Positions 42,401 to 54,400 of a DNA stretch of 64,000 bases are shown piece by piece (within the stretch, counting starts at the first letter, position 1; each line of letters begins with the position of its first letter). The notes beneath the pieces are model-generated. The model had not been told where the DNA came from and made no database searches. It saw only the letters and a list, made by a program, of their open reading frames with translations. Position numbers and translations under genes: made by a program. Source of the stretch: Kuschelorhynchus macadamiae (taxonomy: Eukaryota > Arthropoda > Insecta > Coleoptera > Curculionidae); NCBI GenBank assembly GCA_030620095.1, contig JAUTXW010002103.1:3344001-3408000 (forward strand). The letters run 5' to 3'.

Positions 42401-45400
42401 ATGATATTTGAAAGTTCACTTTCAGTTCTTTTTTTCGAGATCAATTTAATTTTCTTTCTCTTTTGGGCGATTTTGGTCGACAGGGGCATGTTGATCAGTT
42501 TTGTAAGCATTTTTAACACAAACCCTCATTTTGTCGGAAATATTAACATTTAATACACCACCTATTTGATAAATTGCATCATATACTTCTCTTTGGCAGA
42601 TAATGGACTCCTCCAACAGATTTTCAGCTAAAATATTTTAATTTATGAGAAAGGATCAAAATTAACTTAATAACATGTCACAATTTTTAAAGCAGTCAGT
42701 TGTCCCAAGAAATTGTAGAAAAATGTATCCAATCGAGTAGTTTAATTATATATTTTGCAAAAATCTATGAGTTCGGTATCTATTAGATGCTGGCTATACC
42801 GTTGACCAACCGTTTTTCTGCAATTTCTGCGAAAATTATTTCTTTTTCCTACAAATACTTTAACATATTTTGGGCTCTTATATGTGAAACTCCTTGATCA
42901 AGCATGATGTTTGGTTTTAAACATGTTACATATTTAATAAACTTACAGTTAAGACAAAAACGTTCTATTAACTTCTTTATTTGATTTATCAAAAATGTCT
43001 GACATTCCGACAAAAAATAAGTTTGTCCTTTTCAGGAACATTTAGGTTTTTTAATGATTTTTTAGTGGCAAAACCAACATCAGTCTTATTAGTTGGTAAA
43101 AGAATATCTTTCTTATTAAAATTTAATTTTAAAATTTGTTGGAGACCATTTTTCAAAACTTGTGTTTTTAAGATTTTTTTGATTAATTCGTTTGTTATTT
43201 GTAATAGATCATCATACAAAAGAGGAACCATAGGTTTATCGCTGTGATTTTTTTAAAAAATGGTTCTAAAATGGCGGCAATGTGTGAAAAAAATGTGAGT
43301 CTTGATCTTAAAAACGTATCATATTATACGTATCTTTTTGTAACTGAAACATTTGATGGGAGCTTAGTGGCTTTATCTTCCATCCAAATTTTAAGAGGAG
43401 ATAAAATGTCCAAAGCCCTTTCACAGGCTAACTGTTATTGTAAATGGCGCCGGCGGGCAAGTCTGAATATATGGGAGATGTCAAATAAATTTCTTATGTA
43501 AGAGCAGCAAAATAATTTTATGTAATACAAGGGATGTTAAATAAATTATAGTCATATAATATCTATGTTAAATATAATTATAGTTATATAAACACGAAAA
43601 ATAATTTTGGGTAAATACAATCAAGCAACGCTGATTAATTTTATTATTTTTTCAGATTTAGTATAAAATCCCCTGACTTTCTATTATTTTTTGTAAATTC
43701 CCTGACTTTTCCTTGATTTTAGTTGGATTTCTGAATTACCTGACTTTGTCAGGTTTTTCCAGGTCGCTAAGAACCCTGTGAGAATAAGTCAGTTAATGTT
43801 CTAGGATGAGAGACGCCACTATCCCTTTATTACAAAGTTACAAAACATGTTAAATGTATCTTTTCTCTGTCCAACTACAGAGACCACAACAATGCTCGAA
43901 AATAAATCAGCAAATTGGAAAGGACAGAACAAATATTACAAAAACAGGACAAGACAAGAACAACAATTAAAAATGTACTAAAAGCTAAAAAAAATAAATT
44001 AGTCTAGCATGCGACATGCAAATATTCAAAAACAATTTAAGTGTTAAAAAAATATGTACATCTCAAATTTGCAAATGGTATGTATACGTTAATTAACGAG
44101 AAGTGTTATGTCCGTAGCATTTCCTCTGTTAAGTACACCGACACATACAGTGACATCAGTCTGCAAGCAATTTCGGATTATTTTTAACATTTGGTTGCAA
44201 CGCGGTCTGTCAATGTTGTACGTACCTTCTCTCTGGAACTTACACAAAATGGCGTTCATCTGTTCTCGGGGCGGACATCGGAATTCTTTGGTCTTTTTGG
44301 CGGCAACTGCCGAAGGTAAGTCGGATTGCTTAATTTCGATATAACGCCTTAACTGATCGGTTTGCAATTCGCCTACGAAATCGTGACTGAAGGCGATTAT
44401 CGACTCTACCCGATGTCTCAACTGTATGTCGCACAGATGTTGCAGTAAGTAACACATCTGTAATTTTGCGCCTTCAGCCATTTTCATTTGCAACAAGCCT
44501 TTTCTGTGTTCGTCTTTGGCGTCCTTTTCGAAGGTCGGATCCCAGGTTTCTGGACAGATCATTATCAGGAGCTTATCAACATTTTCATCGCTGAGCATTC
44601 CTACTAGGAGAAGTCGATCCACTAATTTTAGTAATGGTCTAAAAATAATAACACTAGTAAGTTCATATAATATTTAATATAAAACTATAATTTTGTTTTA
44701 GTGTTTTACATTGAGACTCCAATATCACTAGCCATCTAGATCACCGGACTTGAACCCTGTAGATATTTTCTTTGAAGCCAGTTTATGAAGAGATAAAACA
44801 TTTTTGGGAATATTGGACCAAGAAAGAGGGCCCTTTGTACGCCGATTTAATCTTTTTACGGAATGTGTAGGGCCAGAAAACATTTTTTGTTTTTCAGATC
44901 GAAACAATTTATGACTATAAGATAAAAATAAAATGCTAAATAAAGAAATCTCCCTCAACTGTTTAGTATCTCATGTGGATTGTTACTTTGATGCAATGAC
45001 AGGTTATTAAAATGCATGAAAAAGAGCAAAGACATTAATATCAAGTTCGGCAGCTTTTCAAGCATCAACAGTTTTCGAAATTATTTAGTATTGCATATTA
45101 CATATCACTAGGTCTAAAGCAGCTTTGAATCAAGCAAAAACCTTATCATACTTACCAATACTATTCTTTATTTTTATCAGAATAATTTTAAAACCACACT
45201 TTTAAATCATATTTTAAAACGAAAAAATACTTAAAATACGAATACTCACAAGAAAAGGTTTTCATTCGAACCACCAATAGGATCTCGATTGTGGACTTGA
45301 TTGATTTCTACTGACTCGGCCAATGCAGTCATTACGTAATCTCTTACTACATCAAGTGGGAAGTGTGGTGAATATAAACTTTTTATATTTTCTATATTTT

Positions 45401-48400
45401 CACTGAAATGAGGAATTAAAATGTTTCAATAAATTATAAAAAACAACGTAAAACTTATGTCGACGAATCTTTTAAGTGTAATAATGACACGTAAAGAAAA
45501 CATTGTCCATGAAAAATTAAGTTTAATTTGACTTTCCTGTTATTCAGCGAAAGACCAGTGCTTATTATTTCAAATTACAATATTTTCTCACCTGATATCA
45601 GTCATTTTCATTTGTGGAACAACGGACTCCATTTTTAATCTCCTTAAACTATGTCCCATATCTAGATCTTCATACAAATCCTTAAGCTCCTGTCCAATGG
45701 GAATAACATATTCATTCTTGCAGACTTCCCTAATAAAAAAAGATATATGTTAATTCCAAATTATTTAATAAAAATTTATTAGATATTGAAACAAACATTC
45801 TTATAGGCATGTACAACAATCTCTGATGTCTAAATGTTGAAAACCGTTACTGATATTTAGAGCTCAGATGAAAGTAATTTAAAACGATTTTTTTACTATT
45901 TGGAATCCTATTACCAACAACATGAAAATGATAAATCATAACAAAAAAGTAACTTATATATCCAAATTGTTTACTAATTTACTGTGGAATGACTTCAATC
46001 TCAACTGATACAATACAACATTTGCAAAACAATTTCAGAATGTATTTGTGAAGAATAGACGAAGATTAAATGGGACAACATTACCAAACAGCACATATTT
46101 ACAAGCCGAAATAACAGAAATAATCTTTACTTTTGAGAAAAATGAAAAGCATATCATCCCTAAAAATAGACACGAGTCCAGGACCAGACAAGATACCAGA
46201 GCTGTTTTTATCAAAGTCCTTTCAAAACTTATCTGGATCTCTCTGAAAAGTTGTAGTAATACCTACATTTAAAAACGGAAATAAGCAATTAGCGGAGAAC
46301 TATAGGTCCATAAGTTTGACAAGCACTATGTGTAAGTGCTTGAAAACAGTCTTGGTGAAAGAGCTAACAACATTTTTTTTTGACCCTCCTATCATTCCAG
46401 CTGAGCAACAGGGCTTCCTGCCAAAAATGTCAACCCCCACAAACTTGTTTAAAATAAAAGACTACAGCAGTGGATATCAGCAGTCGACAACCATCAGCCG
46501 ACATGCGTGATCTACCTCAGCTTTAAAAAGCTTTTGACAAGATCCCCAAAAGTAGTCTGTTATACAAACTTGAGCATTATGGTGTTAGAAGCCGGCTACC
46601 GTAACTAATCAGTAGTTTTCTTCAGAACCGCAAAATTTCAAAAAAAGAGCAGGAGCTGCACTTTCTGAACAACACAGTGTCTACAGTAGCGTTCCACAGG
46701 GCTCTATTGGGCACAGCTATTTATCGTGTACCTGACCGACTTATATGCTGCTGGCCTAAAAACTGCATATACTTCGTTTACGAACGACACCATCTGTTGC
46801 AATCCACTGTTGCAAAATGTTCACCTTCAGGATGCCCTGAATAAAATAAAACTCTGGACAACAACCTGGGAAATGTGGGAAACCCTTGAATGATCTTAAG
46901 TGCACTGTTCTTCGCATTGGACAAAACAACCCCAAGCAATCCTATTATTTTAACCAAACAGAGGTAGTGAAAGTTCAGGGCCAGAAAGATTTGGGTGTAA
47001 TGATAACTTCTGATTTAAAATGGAAGCAGCACATAGCTCAAATAATCAAAAAGTTAACACTCTTATATAGCTTATCCAACAATCATTTAAAGATCACGCA
47101 AGGCTTTTGTGAGACCAACGATTGATCATTGCATCTGGAATCCATATTATCTCAAAGATATAAAATACCTTGAAAGAGTTCAGCAGAGAATTGCTAAGAT
47201 ACCAAACAAACTAAAGAACCTTCGTTATAGGAGCTGTCTGAACTTTCTGAATTCTGACAACTCTTAGTAAAAGAACAATACATGTGGATCTTATTCAAAC
47301 CTATAACATCACTTCCGGATATTATATTTGCAACCTGGATTTTTTCCACTCATCATGCTCAATCAAGCAGTAAATAAGGGAGGATACTATAAAAAAAACT
47401 AGCTAAAGAGAGATGTAACATTTTCAGAATAAATGTTTTAACATACCAGGTTGTATATTGCTGAAATCAATTGGGGACAGAGTCTGTAAACTCTTCCAAC
47501 ATCAATCAGTCCAAAAACCGTTTGGACTGAGAAATGAAAGACTGGAGTAACAGCTTCTGTATTCATTGTATGTGAATAATACTATGATAATAACACTGTA
47601 TCTGTCATAATTGACTGCGGTGACCGTATAAACTGTGTTAAATGGCAATGTTAATGTGATGCTAGCTATTTTGAGACTCAACTGTTTCATCAGGATTCTT
47701 ATTTGGAACAAAACTAATCAAGATATTAATTAAATATTAATTTCTCAAATGATACAAATTTCGATATAACCAAAGAATATTTTAATAAAGAATTTAATTA
47801 GTTGATATAACACGAAATAATCAATATCTATTTCTTCAAAATTCGATTATTAATTATAAACATATTTAAATAATCGATTTTAATTAATAGTCCTACCACT
47901 GGAACCTGAGGTGGAAGATGGATCAAAATACAAGAGTTCTAACCACACTACACCACAACTTGTTACGTTTTGGACGCGCGTTTCGCTAACCAAGTTAGCA
48001 TCATCAGCAGATGATATAAACTAAAGCAACTTATCCTAACCGAAAATATTTATAGGTAAATGTGGTCACACTTGGTTGCACCCGACTGCACCGTTGTCAA
48101 GTAAACAATAGAGGGGACTATAGAGAATAGGCAAAATTCGATTATTAATTATAAACATATTTAAATAATCGATTTTAATTAATAGTCCTACCACTGGAAC
48201 CTGAGGTGGAAGATGGATCAAAATACAAGAGTTCTAACCACAACTTGTTACGTTTTGGACGCGCGTTTCGCTAACCAAGTTAGCATCATCAGCAGATGAT
48301 ATAAACTAAAGCAACTTATCCTAACCGAAAATATTTATAGGTAAATGTGGTCACACTTGGTTGCACCCGACTGCACCGTTGTCAAGTAAACAATAGAGGC

Positions 48401-51400
48401 GACTATACCACATTTACTTACCACATTTAACTATTTCTATACTCTCAAATGCATCCAGTAATCTATTATATTGGGTAACGCTTGACTTTTCTGTTCTTCC
48501 GTATCTTAAATGTGCCATGTGTTCTTTAAAACGAATGTTTATGGAGCCTATAGTTTGCCCATCATATTTTAGATCGCAGTCATTACAGCTAATTTCATAG
48601 ATGCCACTCCTCTCCTTCAAGTAGACTTTATCTTTAGGGCTTCCAAGGAAATTTTTCGAACTGTTCTCCGTTTTGTAGGCTACTTTAAAACCTACGTTTT
48701 TAAATACTTTTTCGAGACCTCCCGTATATCTGGGATATAAACAGTTTATATCAGCTGCTGATGATGCTAACTTGGTTAGCGAAACGCGTGTCCAGAATAT
48801 AACAAGTTGTGGTGTAGTGTGGTTAGAACTCGTGTATTTTGATCTATCTTCCACCACAGGTTCAGTGTTAGGACTTAACATGGCTTCACGGTCAACGGAA
48901 CAAAACCTTTATGGTAAGTACTGTACTAAGGTTAATACCAGCAGATATTTGGTTTCTAAAATCATTTTCAGTTTTCCCTAAATTCATTTCAGTCAAGATC
49001 CCTAAACAATCACCCGTTACTGGGAAGGTTGAATCTTTTGCCAAACAAAAGTGGCTAGATTTAGAAATTAAAAATCTGTATAGCAAACGAAGTATGCTTG
49101 AAATTGAAACACGGGTTATTTAAAAAACTCACTTATAAGCTTAGTAATTTAGAATTTGAACAATGGTTTGATTTCCAAAGAAAAATGTTCATAGTTATTG
49201 ATGCCAATTTTTCGAAAAAAATGTGTTCACTCAAAAACAAACTGAGAAAGTTGAAACCACAAAAACAAACTTCTTCGGAAGTCGAGACATTGTAGAAAAA
49301 CTTTCTTCTCAGTCCTTTGATAATAGAGATATCGCCCTTTTGAATAATGGTTTGAATTTTGCAGAGCCTCCAGTAAAAAATAGTTTACCAACTATTATAG
49401 CGAATATCGAAAGTTCCATTCAATACGTTCCAGAGTCAACTAAGGGATTTAGTAGAAAGGTTTGCAAAAATCAAATCTCAAAAAACGTTGTTAATAACAA
49501 GTCAAAATATTTTTCTCGTAAAAATACTGAAGTCATCCATGGACTGAAGAAAAAAGAATGTTTTTATTTAAAAGCTGACAAAGGAAATAAGGTTGTTATA
49601 CTAGACAAATCAGATTAATTTGAAAGACGAGATAATTTGATTCAAACTGGTCCTTACGATTTAATTGAGAAAAACCCGTTATCAAAAATGATAACAGAAG
49701 CAAAAAATACCTTAAAACAGTGTAAAAACCTTGTATCCGATAAACTAAAATTCAAACTAACACATAGTAACCCACAGTTATCTAAACTGTATTGCCTTCC
49801 CAAAATCCATAAACCTGGGAAGTCCTTGAGATCTATTGTTTCAGCTAATGGATCACCAATGTACAATATTTCAAAATGGTTAGTAGAAGAATTCAGCAAA
49901 TTAAATAACTTTAAGGTTACTAACTCCTTAGAATTCTTAGATAAAATTAAGAATATTCTCTTAAAAGAAGGTGCAGTTTTAATATCTCTTGATGTAAGCT
50001 CATTGTTAACGAGTGTACCAATACCACTAGCTTTAGAGTACCTAAAGGACCTACTTGAAATCAATAATTTGAAGAAAGAAATTATCGATGCATATTTGCT
50101 TCTCACAAAATTATGTATGAATCAAAATCTTTTTCAGTTCAACAATAAATATTATAAACAACTTGAGGGAACTGCGATAGGCAATTGCTTATCTCCGTTT
50201 CTTGCAAATTTGTTTATGGGTAGATTAGAAACCCAATTCAAAAAAGAACTCAAGTATTTCCCAAGGGTGTGGTATAGAAACGTAGACGATATATTTGCTA
50301 TTTTTGATACTAAAACAGGAAATTTTGACACTTTCTTAGAAACATTAAACAATAATCCATTAATTTTACGTACGAAAAGGAGAACAATGGGCAATTACCT
50401 TTTCTCGACACGTTAGTTATTAGAAATAACGATAAATTAGAATTTGATATTTATAGGAAATTTACTAACACTGATAGGTATATGACATCCGACTCATTTC
50501 ATTGCCGTCAACACAAAATGGCAGCATTTAATTTCTTAACTCACAGGTTAGTCGATTTTCCATTAAATAAAGAACGTTTTAACAATGAAATGAATCGGAT
50601 TAAAAATGTAGCTAAAAGTAATGGATATAATGATAATTTTGTATATAAATTAGTAAATAGAATAAGCATAAGAAAATGTTAAAATATGCCACTATTCTTT
50701 AAGCACCTGAGGCTCCCAATAAGTTCATAATAATCCCATATGATCCCAGATATACGAGAGGCCTCGAAAAAGTATTTAAAAACGTAGGTTTTAGAGTAGC
50801 CTACAAAACGGAGAACAGCTTGAAAAATCTCCTTGGAAGCCCTAAAGACAAAGTCGACTTGAAGGAGAGGAGCGGCATCTATGAAATTAGCTGTAATGAC
50901 TGCGATATAAAATATGTTGGGCAAACTAAACGCTCCATAAACATTCGTTTTAAAGAACACATGGCACATTTAAAATACGGAAGAACAGAAAAGTCAAGCG
51001 TTGCCCAACATGCTTTGGAAAACAATCACCAAATATGAATAAATAATCTTAGGTTGATTAAAAACTTATCCAATAACAGAATATTGGATGCATTTGAGAG
51101 TATAGAAATAGTCAAATGTGGTAAGAAAGCACTAAATAAAGACCTATTCCGTATAGTCCCCTCTATTGTTAACTTGACAACGGGGCAGTCGGGTGCAACC
51201 AAGTGTGACCACATTTACCTATAAATATACTCGGTTAGGATAAGTTGCTTTAGTTTATATCATCTGCTGATGATGCTAACTTGGTTAGCGAAACGCGCAT
51301 CCAGAACGTAACAAGTTGTGGTGTAGTGCGGTTAGAACTGTTGTATTTTGATTTAATTAATAGTCAAAAATCGATTAATCGAGAAAACTCGTTTATTGAT

Positions 51401-54400
51401 TTGGATTTGGCCCCACTCTGCTATTAAGACTGAATTTTACACTTACATAGTTGTCGCGGTGGCTTCCAAGTGAAGAGAAATCAATAAGTCATAAAATCCC
51501 TGTCTCAACGGACCGCTCATGTACTCTGACTTGATAGCGTAGAGCAGCTGCTTCTGATCGACGTGGTGACAGAGTACGTGTGCGGCTTTGTAGTTGCTTT
51601 GGTAGCACAAGGCCGAATAAAGCGCTAAAGTATGCGCATGGAAGCTGAGCAATTTGTCCATTTCGATCAGCTCCAGTATGTCGATGCAGCGATCCTCTTC
51701 CGGTATGTGCAAAGCCAGCATCGAAATCGGATCTTCGCACAGCATTGACCAACCCCTAATATCCGACAGTTTAAGGGCGTGTACTTGGAGGTTATGGTTG
51801 GGGACCTAAAAAAGAATGCTACGTAATATTTTGATATATATAAAACATAACAATAATTACATTTTTATATAAAATTTATCCTTATATAATATATTTTTTA
51901 AATTACATCTAGTTAATTTTGATTTCTGATCAAAATGTGAAATGAACCGCATAAGTAGTTTTAGACCGTTGCCGAGCACAGACAGAACGACAGACGGAAT
52001 AAGAGAACGTGTTTTTCGAAATCTAGAGACTCTAAAAAGCAAAGATCTGCAAAAATCTCGGGGTAGATTTAAATAAAATTGGAGAAAATTCTAGACCAAC
52101 TAACGTTAAAATGCTTACCCTTGCCCACTGATGCGGCTTCAAACACTGAACTTTAAGCCTGGGAGGAAACTGAGGAATGACGTGTTTAGCGCTATTCTGC
52201 AACACGGCTGCCGATAACGGAAGGCTGGTCGACGTCCTGCCCAATTCGATTTGCATGACTTCCTTGCTGGTGGCTTCAATGAAAATAGCTGGGAACAGTT
52301 TCGTTTCCGGTTCCATCTAAACCATACACATTTTATATTTGCACTTTAAAAGATATTGAAATACAGATTAGACTGTTCTTTTAATAGAAAACCAATTAGT
52401 GATAAATATTTCTGCTGCACTGCTTTTAACCAAGTATTCTGCTTGAAGACGACACCGATCAATGTCAAAATATGCTACTAATTACAATATTGCAATAATA
52501 AAGATGTTAGTGGTTGGACAATCAGCTCAATAAAAAACTACCTATTTTTTCCGTATGTCTTTTATGTATATAATAAAATCATAAGGAGCATTTTTTTGTT
52601 CAGGATATCCGCATCTTCATTTTTACATTTAAGTAATTGCTCTATCTGTAATATTTTGGCAAATATTGTCAAAAACAATTTTCTGCAACTTTTTTTTCCA
52701 CATTTAGAGGGCCCAGCACTGTAAACTTTGTCTAACTGATACTCTCAATTATTAATAATATTTTAGTAATCTCTGCTGGTTTTATGTTTTTTAATTCAAC
52801 TGCAACTAGAGTCATATTAAGTTTTTTTATTGAACCGTAATTAGACTTTAAAAAAAGGTGTCATTCAATTAAACCCTGCCAAAATAGAACTACTTTCCGA
52901 CGTTTCTTCCGATGCCAGGAGTCATCTTCAAGGATCTTTACTACACGAGATTACGATACTGAATGCTCTGGGGTGTAGATTCTTTAAGATGACTCATACA
53001 TTTGAAGGAGGAAATAAGGAAAGTAATTCCAATATTATACGGTCCAATTCCAAGAACCCTGATATTTCTATTGATTAAAGCCGTGAAAATTTCTGTTCTG
53101 TATAATTAAATAAGCTGTACTTACTTTGAGTTTATGGGACGTAGGTTTTCCATCGCAAGTGAAGGTTATATATCCAGTCGCTGCATCTAGAAAACAGCCG
53201 ATGAACATTCCTTGAGACGCACCCTTTCCAGAAGCGTCTTGTGTTACTTGGTTATATAATTCATCAGCTCTTACCATATAACATGACTGCCTATCGATAC
53301 TAAAATTGAAAAGAAACAATGAAAAATATGTTTTATAAAATTATTGAATTACTGATTTCAGAAACAGGTTAAGTTTAGAAATATTTAGATAAAAGCTAAG
53401 ATTAAATATACTAATAATATAAAAATATGTAATGCCAATATCAAGACCATTAAGAACACTGTCTCAATATTAACCAACTCCCCTCACCCCAAGGAGTCTA
53501 CATATTTTGTTTAAAAATATCAGTCATGGACTTTGCCACTCATATATATTGGCATTTCCCACACATAGGAAATAACAGTCAATTTTCTTAAGGTCCTAAC
53601 TAATTGGGGTATTGCGGCTACCTCCCTAAAATATCAAAAAAAAAAAACTCAAGGAATCAGTTTTGAGGCCCTAAAATTAATTCAGATTTATTTAAATATA
53701 TACTCATTTATCTCTGACAGCTGCAACACCTACGTTTTATCAAAAGCGACTGGATGCTTTGGTGTTTTTCAATGTATGTAAAATAAATTTGCAAATTTTC
53801 AGTCAGATGTTTTAATATTTTGGTAAGTAAAATAGAATAAAGTTTTTGAATCTGCTTTACTTTTGGAAAAAGTAAATATCCTCGGATATATTCTGCATCA
53901 AACCAAGGATATCGTTTGATTTTTAGGTGGATTTTCAAAAACTTGTAACTCTTTTAGTTATTTTCCGACAGGGTCGGTTTGGTAGTACCTCGAGGCATGC
54001 ACAATTCGAAACAATACGACAGAAATTCAAAAGGTACGGCTAAATTATAACAGAATTTAATGTCGGTCAGTAGCGGACAAAATCTCCAAACTGGAAAAAA
54101 ATTGACATTTTTGTATGAAAGTAGTCTTTTCCCTTAAAACATTTAACTCCAAACTTTAAACGCAGTTTTGTAGTTTTTTGCCTTATTATTTTGTTTAATT
54201 ATTTTTGGTTTATATTATTTTTCAATATAACTAATTTTTGGAGAACGACAAAAAAAATCGTAAAATAAAATTTTAAAAACTGATTTTTTCCAAACATGTT
54301 GCGTTAATCGCAATTTGCTTAGACATTTTAAATACAAAACCTTATAAGAATTTTTTTGTATCTATAGGAATTGATTTACATATTGCTGTTGTGATTTTTT

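Larger units (their letters stand above)
47837..48413. repeat. Tandem duplication, 295-bp unit, of the Penelope-like left end plus flank
   Basis: Bases 47837-48131 and 48132-48413 are two nearly identical copies; the second lacks about 10 bases (CACTACACCA region). Each unit begins with about 50 bp of host-type AT-rich DNA ending TTTAATTAATAGTC and then a minus-oriented element end with a hammerhead-like motif. The duplication therefore happened after the element inserted. Confidence 0.88.
47892..51351 (+). mobile_element. Compound Penelope-like retroelement (RT + GIY-YIG)
   Basis: A plus-oriented copy runs from about 48745 to 51351. It has a broken open frame, a reverse transcriptase and a GIY-YIG endonuclease, and it ends in the repeated terminal sequence. 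To its left is a minus-oriented 3' piece (47892-48881) carrying a second GIY-YIG. Terminal sequence occurs four times: twice inverted on the left, once at the inner start, once at the right end. The bases TTTAATTAATAGTC border it on both sides (about 47878-47891 and 51352-51365), consistent with a 14-bp target duplication. Inverted partial copies are normal for this class. Confidence 0.9.

Noticed and set aside
44108..44344. Plus-strand frame opposite exon 13
   Set aside because: It overlaps a well-supported RyR exon on the other strand and has no known domain.
48414..48881. Long minus-strand frame as a possible host gene
   Set aside because: It contains a GIY-YIG segment matching the neighbouring Penelope-like element and runs through its terminal repeat, so it is a transposon remnant.
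51489..51752. Second minus-strand frame over exon 10
   Set aside because: It is a different frame of the same exon; the RyR frame is supported by homology and splice phase.
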